Of a stretch of 64,000 nt of DNA, positions 34,729-42,964 are shown piece by piece. This DNA is from an uncultured Thermoanaerobaculum sp. GTDB lineage: Bacteria; Acidobacteriota; Thermoanaerobaculia; Thermoanaerobaculales; Thermoanaerobaculaceae. Position 1 is the stretch's first letter; each line of letters starts with the position of its first letter. The notes beneath the pieces were generated by a model that saw only the letters and a program-made list of their open reading frames with translations, had not been told where the DNA came from and searched no databases. The stretch spans positions 186,001-250,000 of the forward strand of contig CALHAH010000015.1 in NCBI GenBank assembly GCA_937934115.1, written 5' to 3'. Position numbers and translations under genes: made by a program.

Positions 34729-35847
34729 CTACCGAAGGGCACGAGCGGCCAACTCTTCCTTGAGAGCCTGCACGCGACTGTCTTGGGGGCGCAACGTAAA
34801 CGCCTTTTCCACGAGCTTTTTGGCCTTTTGCACATGGCCTTCCGCAAGCTCAGCCCGCGCCAGGGCAAGGAGGCCGTCAACGAGGTCCGGATTGAGGCGC
34901 AGGGCGCGCCGGTAAAACTTCTTTGCTTCCGCAATGCGTCCGGCTGCCAGCTCCACGTCCCCTCGCACCAAGAGCTGGTGAGGGCTTGCCTGGGCCAGGT
35001 TCGCGGCGCGGAGGGCCTGCTGGGCTTCTTGCTCACGGCCCAAGGCGCGGAATAGGGAGGCTAAGTTAGAAAGCACTGTTGGGTTTGTGGGCTCCAACTC
35101 CAAAGCCCGGCGGTAGGAGGAAAGTGCTTGGGAGATATCGCCCACACGTCTGTACGCCACCCCCAAGTTGGCCCAGATGGGTGCAAATTCTGGGACCAAC
35201 GCCGCCGCATCCTGGAAAAACGGGAGGGCCACCTCAGGGTGACCAGCCCGCAACTCGTCGGCGCCCCGGTTATTGAGGTACAGAGCAGTGATCCACATGT
35301 CATCCAAGGGCTTGATACGAATAGGCTTGACTTGGCGTGAGCGATCGAAGTCGTAGGTGTAAAAGCCGCCACCGTACTCCAACGCCGCCACAACGTGGGT
35401 GTTGACCACGATCAAATCGCCCTCTCGCTCGCTACCTATAATGCGTTGCACCAGCGCTGTGGTCACTGGAATGCCCAACGATCTCCCAAGGGCCACAAAC
35501 AAGTTCGTGAACGAAAGGCAGTTACCCTCGCGACGGAAAAAGGCTTCGGCGGCGGTGAGGGTCCCGCGGGTAAAGTACGTAAAGGGGAACTGCTCAGGGT
35601 CGAAGAGGGCGCGCTGCAGTCGCTCCAGACGCACGGGAGGATCTCCAGGCCCTGCCCACAGCGCAGCGGCTTGCCGCATGGACTCGGTGATCAGCAAGGG
35701 GTTGGGGATGCGGCCGGGATCTACTCCCCGTTTGCGCACCTCCTCCGCCCATTGCTCCGGGGACAGAAAAATAGGAGCCGGTGCCGTTTGACAGGAAAAG
35801 GCTACCAGGCAAGCTGCCGTGAAAATCCCGCGGGTACGCGCTCGCAC
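34729..35847 (-). CDS. Lipoprotein with transglutaminase-like domain and TPR repeats
   Basis: A 372-aa protein with a lipobox (LVAFSC, Cys19). A transglutaminase/cysteine-protease-like domain follows: Cys in REGNCLSFTNLFVALGRSLGIPV, His in VNTHVVAAL, Asp in FYTYDFD. Then come about five TPRs (PIWANLGVAYRRVGDISQAL; LLVRGDVELAAGRIAEAKKF). It is probably anchored in the outer or inner membrane, facing the periplasm. The GTG start is weakly supported. The downstream phosphatase and upstream disulfide oxidoreductase genes are close enough for one transcript. The substrate is unknown. Confidence 0.8.
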   Translation of the reverse strand: MRARTRGIFTAACLVAFSCQTAPAPIFLSPEQWAEEVRKRGVDPGRIPNPLLITESMRQAAALWAGPGDPPVRLERLQRALFDPEQFPFTYFTRGTLTAAEAFFRREGNCLSFTNLFVALGRSLGIPVTTALVQRIIGSEREGDLIVVNTHVVAALEYGGGFYTYDFDRSRQVKPIRIKPLDDMWITALYLNNRGADELRAGHPEVALPFFQDAAALVPEFAPIWANLGVAYRRVGDISQALSSYRRALELEPTNPTVLSNLASLFRALGREQEAQQALRAANLAQASPHQLLVRGDVELAAGRIAEAKKFYRRALRLNPDLVDGLLALARAELAEGHVQKAKKLVEKAFTLRPQDSRVQALKEELAARALR

Positions 35848-35877
35848 CCTTTCATCATGCCATGAGAGCAGGAAAGC

Positions 35878-36522
35878 TCACGAGAGGTTGCGCAGCGTTT
35901 CCACCAAGTGAGACTCGGGCACGAGACCTTCAATAAAAGCCTTGCCGCGGTTGATCACCGTGCGGGGAACGCCCCGCACCTGATAGCGGATAGCGAGGTG
36001 CGGAAACTCCGTGGCCTCCACCATGGCTGCCTTGATCTTCGGGGAGGCCGCCGCCAGGCGGAAGGCGTTGACGACCATGCCGGGACAGTAGGGGCACGTC
36101 GGGGTAACGTAGACCTCCAGCTCCACCTCATGGGTAAGCTGCGAGAGGAATGACTCCGTCTCTGGAGCAAGCTCAGGATCAGCTCCGGCCGCCAACTTCA
36201 ATCCTTCCAAAAGGCTGGCAAACTCGTAACCGGCTGGAATGCCGTAAAAACGCAACCCCACATCACCCGCAGGGCCCACCGGCACGATGGCGGGCACCAT
36301 TTCTACGCCAAAAGCGCTCACAGCTTCCGTATCCAGCACGAAGTCATGCTCGGTGAGCTTCAAGTTAGGTGAAAGCGCTGCCAGTTCCCGAAGGAGCTGG
36401 CCGGTTTCCCGGCAAAACTGGCACTCCAGCTCTTGGGTGAAAAAGTGCAGCTCCACCGGTGCCGGAAGCGCTTGCAAAATTTCTTGAACCTTCTTCGCGT
36501 CTTTTGCGGAAAGCAATGCCAT
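35878..36522 (-). CDS. Protein disulfide oxidoreductase (PDO), double thioredoxin fold
   Basis: A 214-aa protein with two thioredoxin-fold units, each with a redox motif: CQFC in the N-terminal unit (LECQFCRETG) and CPYC in the C-terminal unit (VTPTCPYCPGM). Cis-Pro loops are at VPAIV and VPRTV. This is the PDO/GrxPDO family, most common in hyperthermophiles, where it forms or isomerises cytosolic disulfides. Its presence is a hint of a hot habitat. It sits 4 bp behind the DUF1858 gene and shares its promoter. Confidence 0.9.
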   Translation of the reverse strand: MALLSAKDAKKVQEILQALPAPVELHFFTQELECQFCRETGQLLRELAALSPNLKLTEHDFVLDTEAVSAFGVEMVPAIVPVGPAGDVGLRFYGIPAGYEFASLLEGLKLAAGADPELAPETESFLSQLTHEVELEVYVTPTCPYCPGMVVNAFRLAAASPKIKAAMVEATEFPHLAIRYQVRGVPRTVINRGKAFIEGLVPESHLVETLRNLS

Positions 36523-36525
36523 GTC

Positions 36526-36744
36526 TTAACCCTCCTTGGTTTTTCTTACTTCGTGCAAAGCGCGGAGAACCTCGCTTACGTCGCTGATGCCCTTTTCCTC
36601 AGCGAGTTCTTTCAAGGTACCCCAAACGGGCTCTCCACACTGTATGCAGATGATCCCGAAGCGCCGCAGGACTGCCGGGGCTTCGGGGACGAGCTCGATG
36701 AGTTCTTCTACGCTCATTTCTGGGATTAGAGGTTCCGTATTCAT
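36526..36744 (-). CDS. DUF1858 small redox-disulfide-type protein
   Basis: A 72-aa protein with the DUF1858 pattern: IPEMSVEELIELVPEAPAVL followed by RRFGIICIQCGEPVWGTLKELA, with the CxxC pair in CIQC. Such domains are often found beside hybrid-cluster proteins or cysteine-rich oxidoreductases and may bind a cofactor or pass electrons. ATG 36744 follows GGAG and lies 13 bases from the expected transcription start. It is the first gene of an operon with the PDO. Confidence 0.85.
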   Translation of the reverse strand: MNTEPLIPEMSVEELIELVPEAPAVLRRFGIICIQCGEPVWGTLKELAEEKGISDVSEVLRALHEVRKTKEG

Positions 36745-36763
36745 AACTCCATCACCAAACAGT

Positions 36764-36792
36764 AATATAGTGCCACGAGACCCCTCTGTCAA
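36764..36792 (-). promoter_or_regulatory. Consensus sigma-70 promoter of the DUF1858-PDO operon
   Basis: On the minus strand TTGACA (36792-36787), a 17-base spacer and TATATT (36769-36764). This is the best promoter match in the window, with initiation expected near 36757. Confidence 0.85.
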
Positions 36793-36806
36793 GCCCCGGG
36801 TGCGGG

Positions 36807-36835
36807 TTGCCGAAAAACTGAGAAAGGCGCATCAT
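36807..36835 (+). promoter_or_regulatory. Candidate promoter of the crotonase gene
   Basis: TTGCCG, a 17-base spacer and CATCAT lie 20 bp before the ATG at 36856 and upstream of GAGGAGG. It matches four of six bases at each box. Confidence 0.45.
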
Positions 36836-36855
36836 CTTCGGCTTGAGGAGGGTTT

Positions 36856-37635
36856 ATGCCGGACGTGGTTTTGGTGGAGGATCGCGGCAGGGTTCGCTGG
36901 CTTACCATCAACCGGCCTGAAAAGCTGAACGCCCTTAACCGGGAGGTATTGGCGGCATTGGAGGGGGCTTTCACTCAGGCCATGGGGGAGCAGCAGGTGG
37001 GGGCAGTAGTGATAACTGGAGCTGGCGAAAAGGCCTTTGTGGCCGGGGCAGATATTGCGGAGTTTCAGGGTTTGACCGCAGCGCAAGCCCAAGCCCTGGC
37101 ACAGCGGGGGCAAAGGCTGTTTTGCGAAATCGAAGGGGCACGTAAACCGGTTATTGCTGCGGTCAACGGCTTCGCCTTGGGTGGGGGCATGGAACTCGCC
37201 ATGGCCTGCCACCTGCGGGTGGCTTCGGAAAACGCCAGATTTGGCCAGCCTGAGGTCAAGCTGGGTTTGATACCTGGTTATGGGGGAACCCAGCGGTTGC
37301 CTCGCTTGGTGGGCAAAGGCCGGGCCCTGGAGCTTTTGCTCACTGGGGCCATGCTTGATGCAGCTACGGCCCAGGCCTGGGGCTTGGTCAACCGCGTGGT
37401 GCCGCTGGCGGAATTGGCGGCGGCAACGCAAAAACTGGCCGAGGATGTCCTGGCCGTTGCTCCCACGGCCGTGGCCAGGTGTTTGGAAGCGGTAAACGTT
37501 GGGCTTGAAAGTCCATTTGCAGAAGCGTTGCAAATGGAAGCTGCGCTTTTTGGCTTGTGCGCGGCTACCGACGATTTCCGGGAAGGCGTGAGCGCGTTCC
37601 TGGAAAAGCGCCCCGCCCGCTTCCCCGGTCGCTAA
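36856..37635 (+). CDS. Enoyl-CoA hydratase/isomerase (crotonase family)
   Basis: A 259-aa crotonase, probably a short-chain enoyl-CoA hydratase. The oxyanion and catalytic segments are AFVAGADIAEFQ, NGFALGGGMELAMACH (first Glu) and GQPEVKLGLIPGYGGTQRLPR (second Glu). GAGGAGG precedes the ATG. The LeuA-like gene begins immediately after its stop, so the two are co-transcribed. It may supply hydratase activity for amino-acid or short-chain fatty acid breakdown beside FadN. Confidence 0.92.
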   Translation: MPDVVLVEDRGRVRWLTINRPEKLNALNREVLAALEGAFTQAMGEQQVGAVVITGAGEKAFVAGADIAEFQGLTAAQAQALAQRGQRLFCEIEGARKPVIAAVNGFALGGGMELAMACHLRVASENARFGQPEVKLGLIPGYGGTQRLPRLVGKGRALELLLTGAMLDAATAQAWGLVNRVVPLAELAAATQKLAEDVLAVAPTAVARCLEAVNVGLESPFAEALQMEAALFGLCAATDDFREGVSAFLEKRPARFPGR

Positions 37636-38856
37636 ATGGCTTTTTGGCACCAGCCGCCGGAAATCTTTGACTGGGACGCGCCAGCCGGTCCGCTGGGTGA
37701 GGTCCAAATTGACGACGAAACCTTAAGGGACGGGCTGCAGGGTCCTTCGGTGCAGGAGCCTGCCCTCGAGGGGAAGAGGGAGTTTTTGCATCTGGCCGCA
37801 GCCGCTGGCATCGCAGCTGTGGATCTGGGCATGCCCGCAGCCGGCCCCCGCGTGGAAGCGGAAGTGGAAGAGCTTCTGAAAGAAATCCTCACCGCCAAGC
37901 TTCCATTAAGCGCCAACTGTGCTGCGCGAGCCCTGGAGCGGGACTTGCTTCCGGTAGCCCACATCAGCCAGCGGGTGGGGGTGCCCCTGGAGCCCATGCT
38001 TTTTTTGGGTTTTTCCGCCCTTCGCCGCCAGGTGGAAGGGTGGGGGCGGGAGCACCTCCTGCGCAAGGTTTGTGAGGCGGTGGCTTTTGCCAGAAAGGAG
38101 GGCCTGGCTGTAACCTTTGTGGCTGAGGATGCCTCGCGGACTTCCCCGGAGGATTTGGAAGCCTTGACCTTGGCAGTGGCCCGCGCCGGCGCCGACCGCG
38201 TGTGCCTTGCCGACACCTCCGGCTGTCTCAGCCCCTGGGGTGCCGAAGCCCTTACGGCTTTTACCCGGCGAACCCTAGATAGCCATGGTTTTTCCCAGGT
38301 GGGCCTGGATTGGCATGGGCATAACGATCGCGGCTTGGCAGTGGCTTGTGCGCTGGCGGCAGCACGAGCCGGCGCCACGAGGGTGCATGGAACCCTTTTG
38401 GGAATTGGGGAGAGGACCGGTAACGCCCCGGTGGAGCAGCTCCTCCTTAACCTTTACCTTTTGGGTGGCCACCGCCGCGCGCTACAAGACCTCACCGCGT
38501 ACGTGAGTCGAGGTGCCGAGCTCTTCGGCCTTTCCATTTCCGCATACGCTCCCGTCGTGGGACGCGACGCTTTTACCACCGCCACTGGCGTCCATGCGGC
38601 AGCAATTCTGAAAGCCCTGGAAAAGGGCGATACCCAGCGGGCGGAGGTGGTCTACTGTCCGTTTCCCCCTTCGCTTTTGGGGCGAAAGCTGGAGGTGGTG
38701 ATAGGGCCTTTTTCCGGTGCTTCCAACGTTAGGTATTTTCTTGTCAGCCGGGGTCTCAAACCCACGCCGGAACGGGTCAAGAAAATCTTAAAAGTGGCCA
38801 AAGAGCGCCGGAAGCCTCTCGACGAACAGCAGGTTTTAGAGCTGGTCCACGGCTAG
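37636..38856 (+). CDS. HMGL/LeuA-like acyl-CoA aldolase-type enzyme
   Basis: A 406-aa member of the DRE-TIM family (2-isopropylmalate, homocitrate and citramalate synthases; HMG-CoA lyase). Visible are DDETLRDGLQGP (metal and catalytic Arg), VCLADTSGCLSPWG, the metal-binding HGHNDRGLAVA and GIGERTGNAP, and a late TTATGVHAAAILKALEK block typical of synthases. It lacks the C-terminal LeuA regulatory domain. The start directly abuts the crotonase stop, suggesting a joint pathway. The exact reaction is not decidable here; a citramalate/isopropylmalate-type synthase is my first guess. The 3' end overlaps the converging kinase gene by 21 bp. Confidence 0.8.
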   Translation: MAFWHQPPEIFDWDAPAGPLGEVQIDDETLRDGLQGPSVQEPALEGKREFLHLAAAAGIAAVDLGMPAAGPRVEAEVEELLKEILTAKLPLSANCAARALERDLLPVAHISQRVGVPLEPMLFLGFSALRRQVEGWGREHLLRKVCEAVAFARKEGLAVTFVAEDASRTSPEDLEALTLAVARAGADRVCLADTSGCLSPWGAEALTAFTRRTLDSHGFSQVGLDWHGHNDRGLAVACALAAARAGATRVHGTLLGIGERTGNAPVEQLLLNLYLLGGHRRALQDLTAYVSRGAELFGLSISAYAPVVGRDAFTTATGVHAAAILKALEKGDTQRAEVVYCPFPPSLLGRKLEVVIGPFSGASNVRYFLVSRGLKPTPERVKKILKVAKERRKPLDEQQVLELVHG

Positions 38857-41394
38857 GGCTTGGCGGCGCGTCTCGAACTGGCGAAGCAAACCCGCTTGAC
38901 GTAGGGGTTTTAAATCTGGGTCCAAATGTAAGTCCAGTCGGTCAAAGCCGTAAAGCTCCTGGCTGCGGGAAAGCCAGAGGGTTGCCCTTTGCAGCTGACC
39001 CAGATTTGCCCAAGCGACAGCAATGTTGTACGCCAGTGTTCCCCGCGCCACTTCATTTGCCCCTTGCCAGCGCTTTTCGGCTTGTTCCAAAGCTAGGTGT
39101 GCCTGTTCCCCCTCACCCAAAGCTGCATAGGCACGAGCCAGCGCTATAGCGGCGTAAGCATCGGCTCCCTCACTTTGGGCCAACGTGCGCAAAAGGGGCA
39201 GTGCTTCGTCCGGTCTACCAAGGGCAACCAGTGCTTCCCCTTTTGCTTGTTGCGCCTCTGTATCGTTGGGGTTTTCCTTTAAAAGCCTTTCCGCCTCGTC
39301 AAAAACGAGGTTCCAAAGCTCATGACGCTTTTCGTTCCAAGCTAAAAGCGAGGCCCAGTACTGTCCAAATTGGTAGATGGTAAGGCGGGGGGTAGCGGAA
39401 TAATCTAAGTACTTGCGCAGCGCTTCTTCCAAACTCTGCCGCGCCTTTGTTTGCTGCCCCATCTGGTGGTACGCAAAGGCCGCGTAAAGCCAATGGCGGT
39501 AACGCGTGGGAAAACGCCGTTGGGCTTCGGTGCAGGTGCGCAGGGCATCCTTGGGTTTACCTGCCAGCAACTGGCAATGGGCCAAAAGCTCCCAGGTAGG
39601 GCTAAAATCGGGGCGCCAAGCTTGCTTGATGAGCTTTTTGGCCAAAGGAATGGCTTTTTCCGGCCGGTCCTGCACGCGGTACAAAACCGCCATGCGGTAC
39701 AGCAAGTAACCCGAGGCGGGGAAAACCGCCAGCGCCTGGGTCAGCGCTTCCTCTTGTCGCTGGTGGTCCTCGGCAATCAAAGCCTCCGCCGCCTCCAGGA
39801 TCACCGCCTCCGTGGGAGTAGGCCGCGGGCACAAGGCGTGAGCTTCCGCCAAACGGCGGCGAGCCTCGGAAAAGTTGGCGGTGCCCTTAGCGAGAAAAGC
39901 AAGGAAAAGGGGTGCGGGCCAAAACTGCGCGTCGGCTTGCAAGGATTCGGAAAACTTTCCGCGAGCTTCAAGATAACGGGTGCGTTCGTAAAGCCTGAGA
40001 CCTTCGCGAAAGCTTCGCGCGGCGGCGCTGTGGGCGGTCCGGTCCACCAAAAAGCCAAAGAAGGCGTCATCGCTGGCCAGGTCCCGGCGAATCTGCTCTC
40101 GTTCCAACACGTTCAAGACCTCAAGGAGCAGGGTGGAAGCAAGCCCGTTCCCTTCCGCTTCCCAGAGGGCCAACCGACGCCGCTGGCCACCTTCCTGGCT
40201 TGCCGCTTCCAAGGTGACGACCGTACCTCTTTCTTCGAGGCTGAGGATGACGCCAGCCTCTGGGAGTGGGGTCAGGGAAAGCCAATTGACTGCGGCAACC
40301 TCTTGCTCCAGGTTTTTGCCAAGGCGGGCCAAGGAAGGTTTGCTGGGGTCCCAATGCACGCACACCGTGAGTCGGCGGTCCGGGTCCAGCAGCGGGGCAT
40401 GCTTCACCGGCCAAAGGAGGCGACTGGTGAAAAACCCCAACGCTAAAACGGCCACCGCTGCCAACGCCCGAACTCGTACCTGTGGGCGCTGCCGCAATCG
40501 TTGTAAGGTAGCGATGATTTCTTGGGTAGAGGGCCGCTTCTCCCTCTCCCGCGCACAGCAAGCCCGCAGGAGCGTGCGCAGGGCCCTGGGTACCCTGGGG
40601 GGTAGGGCGTTCCAGTTAAGCTTTCCTTCCAGGATATGGCCAACGATTTCAGGGATGTGGGCGCCTTGCACCAGACGCTGGCCGCACAGCATTTCGAACA
40701 CGGTGCAGGCAAATGCCCAAACGTCGCTTTTTTCGTCTGCTTCCTCACCCAGGATTTGTTCCGGAGGCATGTAGGGAGCTGTACCCACCACCATCGCCGA
40801 GTCGGAGTATTCCCACGTGCGCTCGTGGTCCGTGGACCGCGCCATGGGCTTAAAGCGTGCCAAGCCAAAATCCAAAATCTTGACGTTTCCTTTTCGGTCC
40901 ACCATCACATTGGAAGGTTTCAGGTCCCGGTGGACAATGCCCTCGCCGTGGGCTGCTTGTAGCGCCGAGGCCAACTGGAAAGCCATGAGCATGACCGTCT
41001 CTACGGGCAGCGGGCCCCGGGAAAGGATTTTTTCTAGACTTTCCCCTTTGACCAGCTCCATGACAATGGCCCGAATCACCCGCTCTGGGTTTTCTGGGTC
41101 CGGCATTTCCTCCAGCTCGTAAACCGCGGCCACGCCCGGATGGTTAATGACTGCTAAAGCTTTGGCCTCGCGGCGCAAACGCACCACCGCATCGTGGTCA
41201 TGGAGGAGCTCATGAGGTAGGAACTTCAACGCTACCTCGCGACCTAAAACCAGGTCCTGAGCCTGCCAAACTTCTCCCATGCCGCCACGTCCCAGCAAGG
41301 CTTGCAAGCGGAAATGGCCAACCACCATGCCTGGTTTCACGGCAATATGGTACGGCGTTCGCCTTCGGCTGCCAACGGGCGTGTCTTCGTCCAT
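38836..41394 (-). CDS. PknB-type Ser/Thr protein kinase with TM helix and TPR sensor region
   Basis: An 852-aa protein. The kinase domain (about 20-300) has GRGGMGEVWQA, the Lys in VALKFLP, HRDLKPSNVMV, ILDFGLARF and GTAPYMPPEQIL (PPE in place of APE). One TM helix at about 313-331 is followed by about 520 residues with repeated TPR-like helices (FLAKGTANFSEARRRLAEAH; WLYAAFAYHQMGQQTKARQSL). This kinase-TM-TPR layout is common in Acidobacteriota. The extracytoplasmic TPRs may sense a protein partner. Its target is unknown. Confidence 0.9.
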   Translation of the reverse strand: MDEDTPVGSRRRTPYHIAVKPGMVVGHFRLQALLGRGGMGEVWQAQDLVLGREVALKFLPHELLHDHDAVVRLRREAKALAVINHPGVAAVYELEEMPDPENPERVIRAIVMELVKGESLEKILSRGPLPVETVMLMAFQLASALQAAHGEGIVHRDLKPSNVMVDRKGNVKILDFGLARFKPMARSTDHERTWEYSDSAMVVGTAPYMPPEQILGEEADEKSDVWAFACTVFEMLCGQRLVQGAHIPEIVGHILEGKLNWNALPPRVPRALRTLLRACCAREREKRPSTQEIIATLQRLRQRPQVRVRALAAVAVLALGFFTSRLLWPVKHAPLLDPDRRLTVCVHWDPSKPSLARLGKNLEQEVAAVNWLSLTPLPEAGVILSLEERGTVVTLEAASQEGGQRRRLALWEAEGNGLASTLLLEVLNVLEREQIRRDLASDDAFFGFLVDRTAHSAAARSFREGLRLYERTRYLEARGKFSESLQADAQFWPAPLFLAFLAKGTANFSEARRRLAEAHALCPRPTPTEAVILEAAEALIAEDHQRQEEALTQALAVFPASGYLLYRMAVLYRVQDRPEKAIPLAKKLIKQAWRPDFSPTWELLAHCQLLAGKPKDALRTCTEAQRRFPTRYRHWLYAAFAYHQMGQQTKARQSLEEALRKYLDYSATPRLTIYQFGQYWASLLAWNEKRHELWNLVFDEAERLLKENPNDTEAQQAKGEALVALGRPDEALPLLRTLAQSEGADAYAAIALARAYAALGEGEQAHLALEQAEKRWQGANEVARGTLAYNIAVAWANLGQLQRATLWLSRSQELYGFDRLDLHLDPDLKPLRQAGLLRQFETRRQALAVDQL

Positions 41395-41399
41395 AACTT

Positions 41400-41705
41400 T
41401 TTCTACGCCTTGGTGGATTTGAAGAAAACCTGGAAAGGGTTTTGCGTTTCCTGGCGTGGTGGGGGAGTTGGTGCCTGCGCGGATGAGGAATTGGGCGAGC
41501 TTGCGGCTTCTAGGTCCAAGTCGGTGAGGAGGAGATCAAGGTCGTGGTTGTTGAACATGTCCTGAAGGGTGCGCTTGAAACGCTCCACGAAGGGGTTTTC
41601 CTTGGGGAAGCCGAAAGTAGGTCCAGAAGTGTTCGAGACCGCAGGCGTGCAGGGCTTTTGGAACTTGCCGGCGAACTCGGAACCGTTACGGTCCTCGCTC
41701 CTGTG
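41400..41705 (-). pseudogene. Degenerate transposase/integrase C-terminal remnant (IS481-like)
   Basis: Fragments of a DDE-type transposase core are readable on the minus strand in different frames. NGSEFAGKFQ comes first, then GLEHFWTYFRLP in another frame, then ENPFVERFKRTLQDMF and NNHDLDLLLTDLDL, then RKLAQFLIR and FLQIHQGVEK in a third. This is the order seen in IS481/rve-type transposases around the last Asp and Glu. At least three frameshifts break it and the N-terminal two thirds are missing. No flanking terminal repeats could be assigned. Confidence 0.7.
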
Positions 41706-42070
41706 GGGCCAACGCGAACAAATGTGGGGCCGCCGCGAAGAAATGTGGGGGCCCCGCTCCGCCTGTGGGGCCGCCGCTCCGCGGCGGCTAAGAACAAATT
41801 TCCGCAATACCCGCGCGGAGCGCGGGTCCCACATTTCGTTTTTCGTGGGGCCGGTGTGAAGAAATGTGGGGCCGCCGGTTATCTCCCGCGGGGGGCACGG
41901 CCACGCTCTTCCCCCCACCCGTGGCCGGCTTGGCCCCCCGCACCCCAACGCTTGCCCCAGCAAAGCTGGGCCTCGCTGGCATGCTCTGGACTCTTTCCTG
42001 CAAAACCCGCGCGGAGCGCGGGTCCCACATTTTGTTGTTTGTGGGGCCGGCGCTCCTCGGCCGGCACGCA
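41701..42070. repeat. Cluster of GC-rich intergenic repeats and hairpins
   Basis: About six copies of a GTGGGGCCG unit, often preceded by GAAAT, recur at irregular spacing. A 7-bp-stem hairpin CCCGCGCGGAGCGCGGG, followed by GTCCCACATTT, occurs twice (41810-41836, 42006-42032). CCGCCGCTCCGCGGCGG lies at 41771-41787. 41903-41976 resembles the block after tRNA-Arg at 24451-24520. Nothing here looks coding. Confidence 0.75.
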
Positions 42071-42400
42071 GAGAAAGCCCTCGTGAACTAGCCGGCCTTT
42101 TTCGCGGTGCTACACCGGCCACCGGTGGCTGGCGAAAAGCGACCGTGTGCCCCGCACCCATAGCGCAAGCCACTGCGTTGCTTTCCCACAACCGGCCCAG
42201 GACCGACGAGAAAGCACGGAACTTTACCACCTCACACCTCTCACCGCCTTTCCCCTCCGTGCCAGGGCTTTAAGAACGTATGAACGGCGGTGCTTCAAGG
42301 GAGAAAGACTGCCATCAATTCAACCCACCAAGAAACGTGACCTTTCCGGGAAAAGCAAGCGCGCTTCGCCTCCCCTTCCCCACACATCCACAAGCGCTAC
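42071..42400. other. Non-coding stretch, no recognisable gene
   Basis: The 340 bp between the repeat cluster and the DUF2905 gene holds no reading frame with recognisable protein content on either strand. A partial further copy of the CCCCGCACCC repeat motif is seen at about 42150-42160. Confidence 0.5.
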
Positions 42401-42406
42401 GATAAT
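42401..42406 (+). promoter_or_regulatory. Putative leaderless -10 element (DUF2905 gene)
   Basis: GATAAT, six bases, then ATG, with no Shine-Dalgarno between. It fits the spacing seen at other SD-less genes here, with one mismatch to TANNNT. Confidence 0.45.
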
Positions 42407-42412
42407 GTTTGT

Positions 42413-42622
42413 ATGGGCGCTATGGGTCGGATGCTGATTGCTATCGGCGCTATGCTTGTGATTTGCGGTGTATGGTTGCTCCTCTGGGACAAAACCGGTT
42501 GGCGCTTGCCCGGGGATATCGTGGTTCGTGGACGCCACTGGACCTTTTACTTTCCCCTTGCCACCTCGCTACTGCTTTCGGCGCTGTTGACTGTCGTACT
42601 GTGGCTCTTGTGGCGGCGTTAG
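42413..42622 (+). CDS. DUF2905 small membrane protein
   Basis: A 69-aa protein with two TM helices (about 6-25 and 46-66) around a loop WRLPGDIVVRGRHWTFYFPL, the DUF2905 signature. The role is unknown; it is probably an inner-membrane protein. It converges on the NifU-like gene with a 3-bp gap. Confidence 0.85.
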   Translation: MGAMGRMLIAIGAMLVICGVWLLLWDKTGWRLPGDIVVRGRHWTFYFPLATSLLLSALLTVVLWLLWRR

Positions 42623-42625
42623 AGA

Positions 42626-42859
42626 CTAAACGCTTTCCACACAGCGAATTTCGGGGATTTGGCTCTTGAGACGCTCCTCCACGAACCCCACTAAGGTCAT
42701 GGCAGCCATAGGGCAACCAGAGCACGCCCCCATCAACCGCACGTGAACCACGCCGTCGGATATTGCTACTAACTCCACGTCACCGCCGTCCATCGCCAAA
42801 GCCGGGCGCAAGTCCGCCAGTGCCTGCTCGACCTTCTGCCGCAAATTCTCCTCCGCCAT
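42626..42859 (-). CDS. NifU C-terminal domain (Nfu-type) Fe-S scaffold/carrier
   Basis: A 77-aa Nfu domain: LRPALAMDGGDVELVAISDG, then GACSGCPMAAMTL with the CxxC that binds a 4Fe-4S cluster between two subunits. It delivers clusters to apoproteins. ATG 42859 follows GGTGGAG. A cysteine desulfurase is encoded 9 kb away rather than beside it. Confidence 0.92.
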   Translation of the reverse strand: MAEENLRQKVEQALADLRPALAMDGGDVELVAISDGVVHVRLMGACSGCPMAAMTLVGFVEERLKSQIPEIRCVESV

Positions 42860-42964
42860 CGCTCCACCCTTTCGCCCCTCATTTTCCAACACTCTGGTTA
42901 AGCCGCCAAGGGGTCGGAAAAATTTCAGAACCTAATCGTGGGAAAATACGTTGGGGTCTTGCGG

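Noticed and set aside
39451-40446. A 331-codon open frame antisense to the Ser/Thr kinase
   Set aside because: It lies wholly inside a well-supported kinase-TPR gene and shows no protein family features.
41701-42035. Possible CRISPR-like array (recurrent GTGGGGCCG units)
   Set aside because: Unit spacing is irregular, units are short and variable, and no cas genes are present.
41403-42230. A 275-codon open frame on the minus strand across the repeat island
   Set aside because: It mixes transposase pieces in and out of frame with translations of the GC-rich repeats, so it is not an intact gene.
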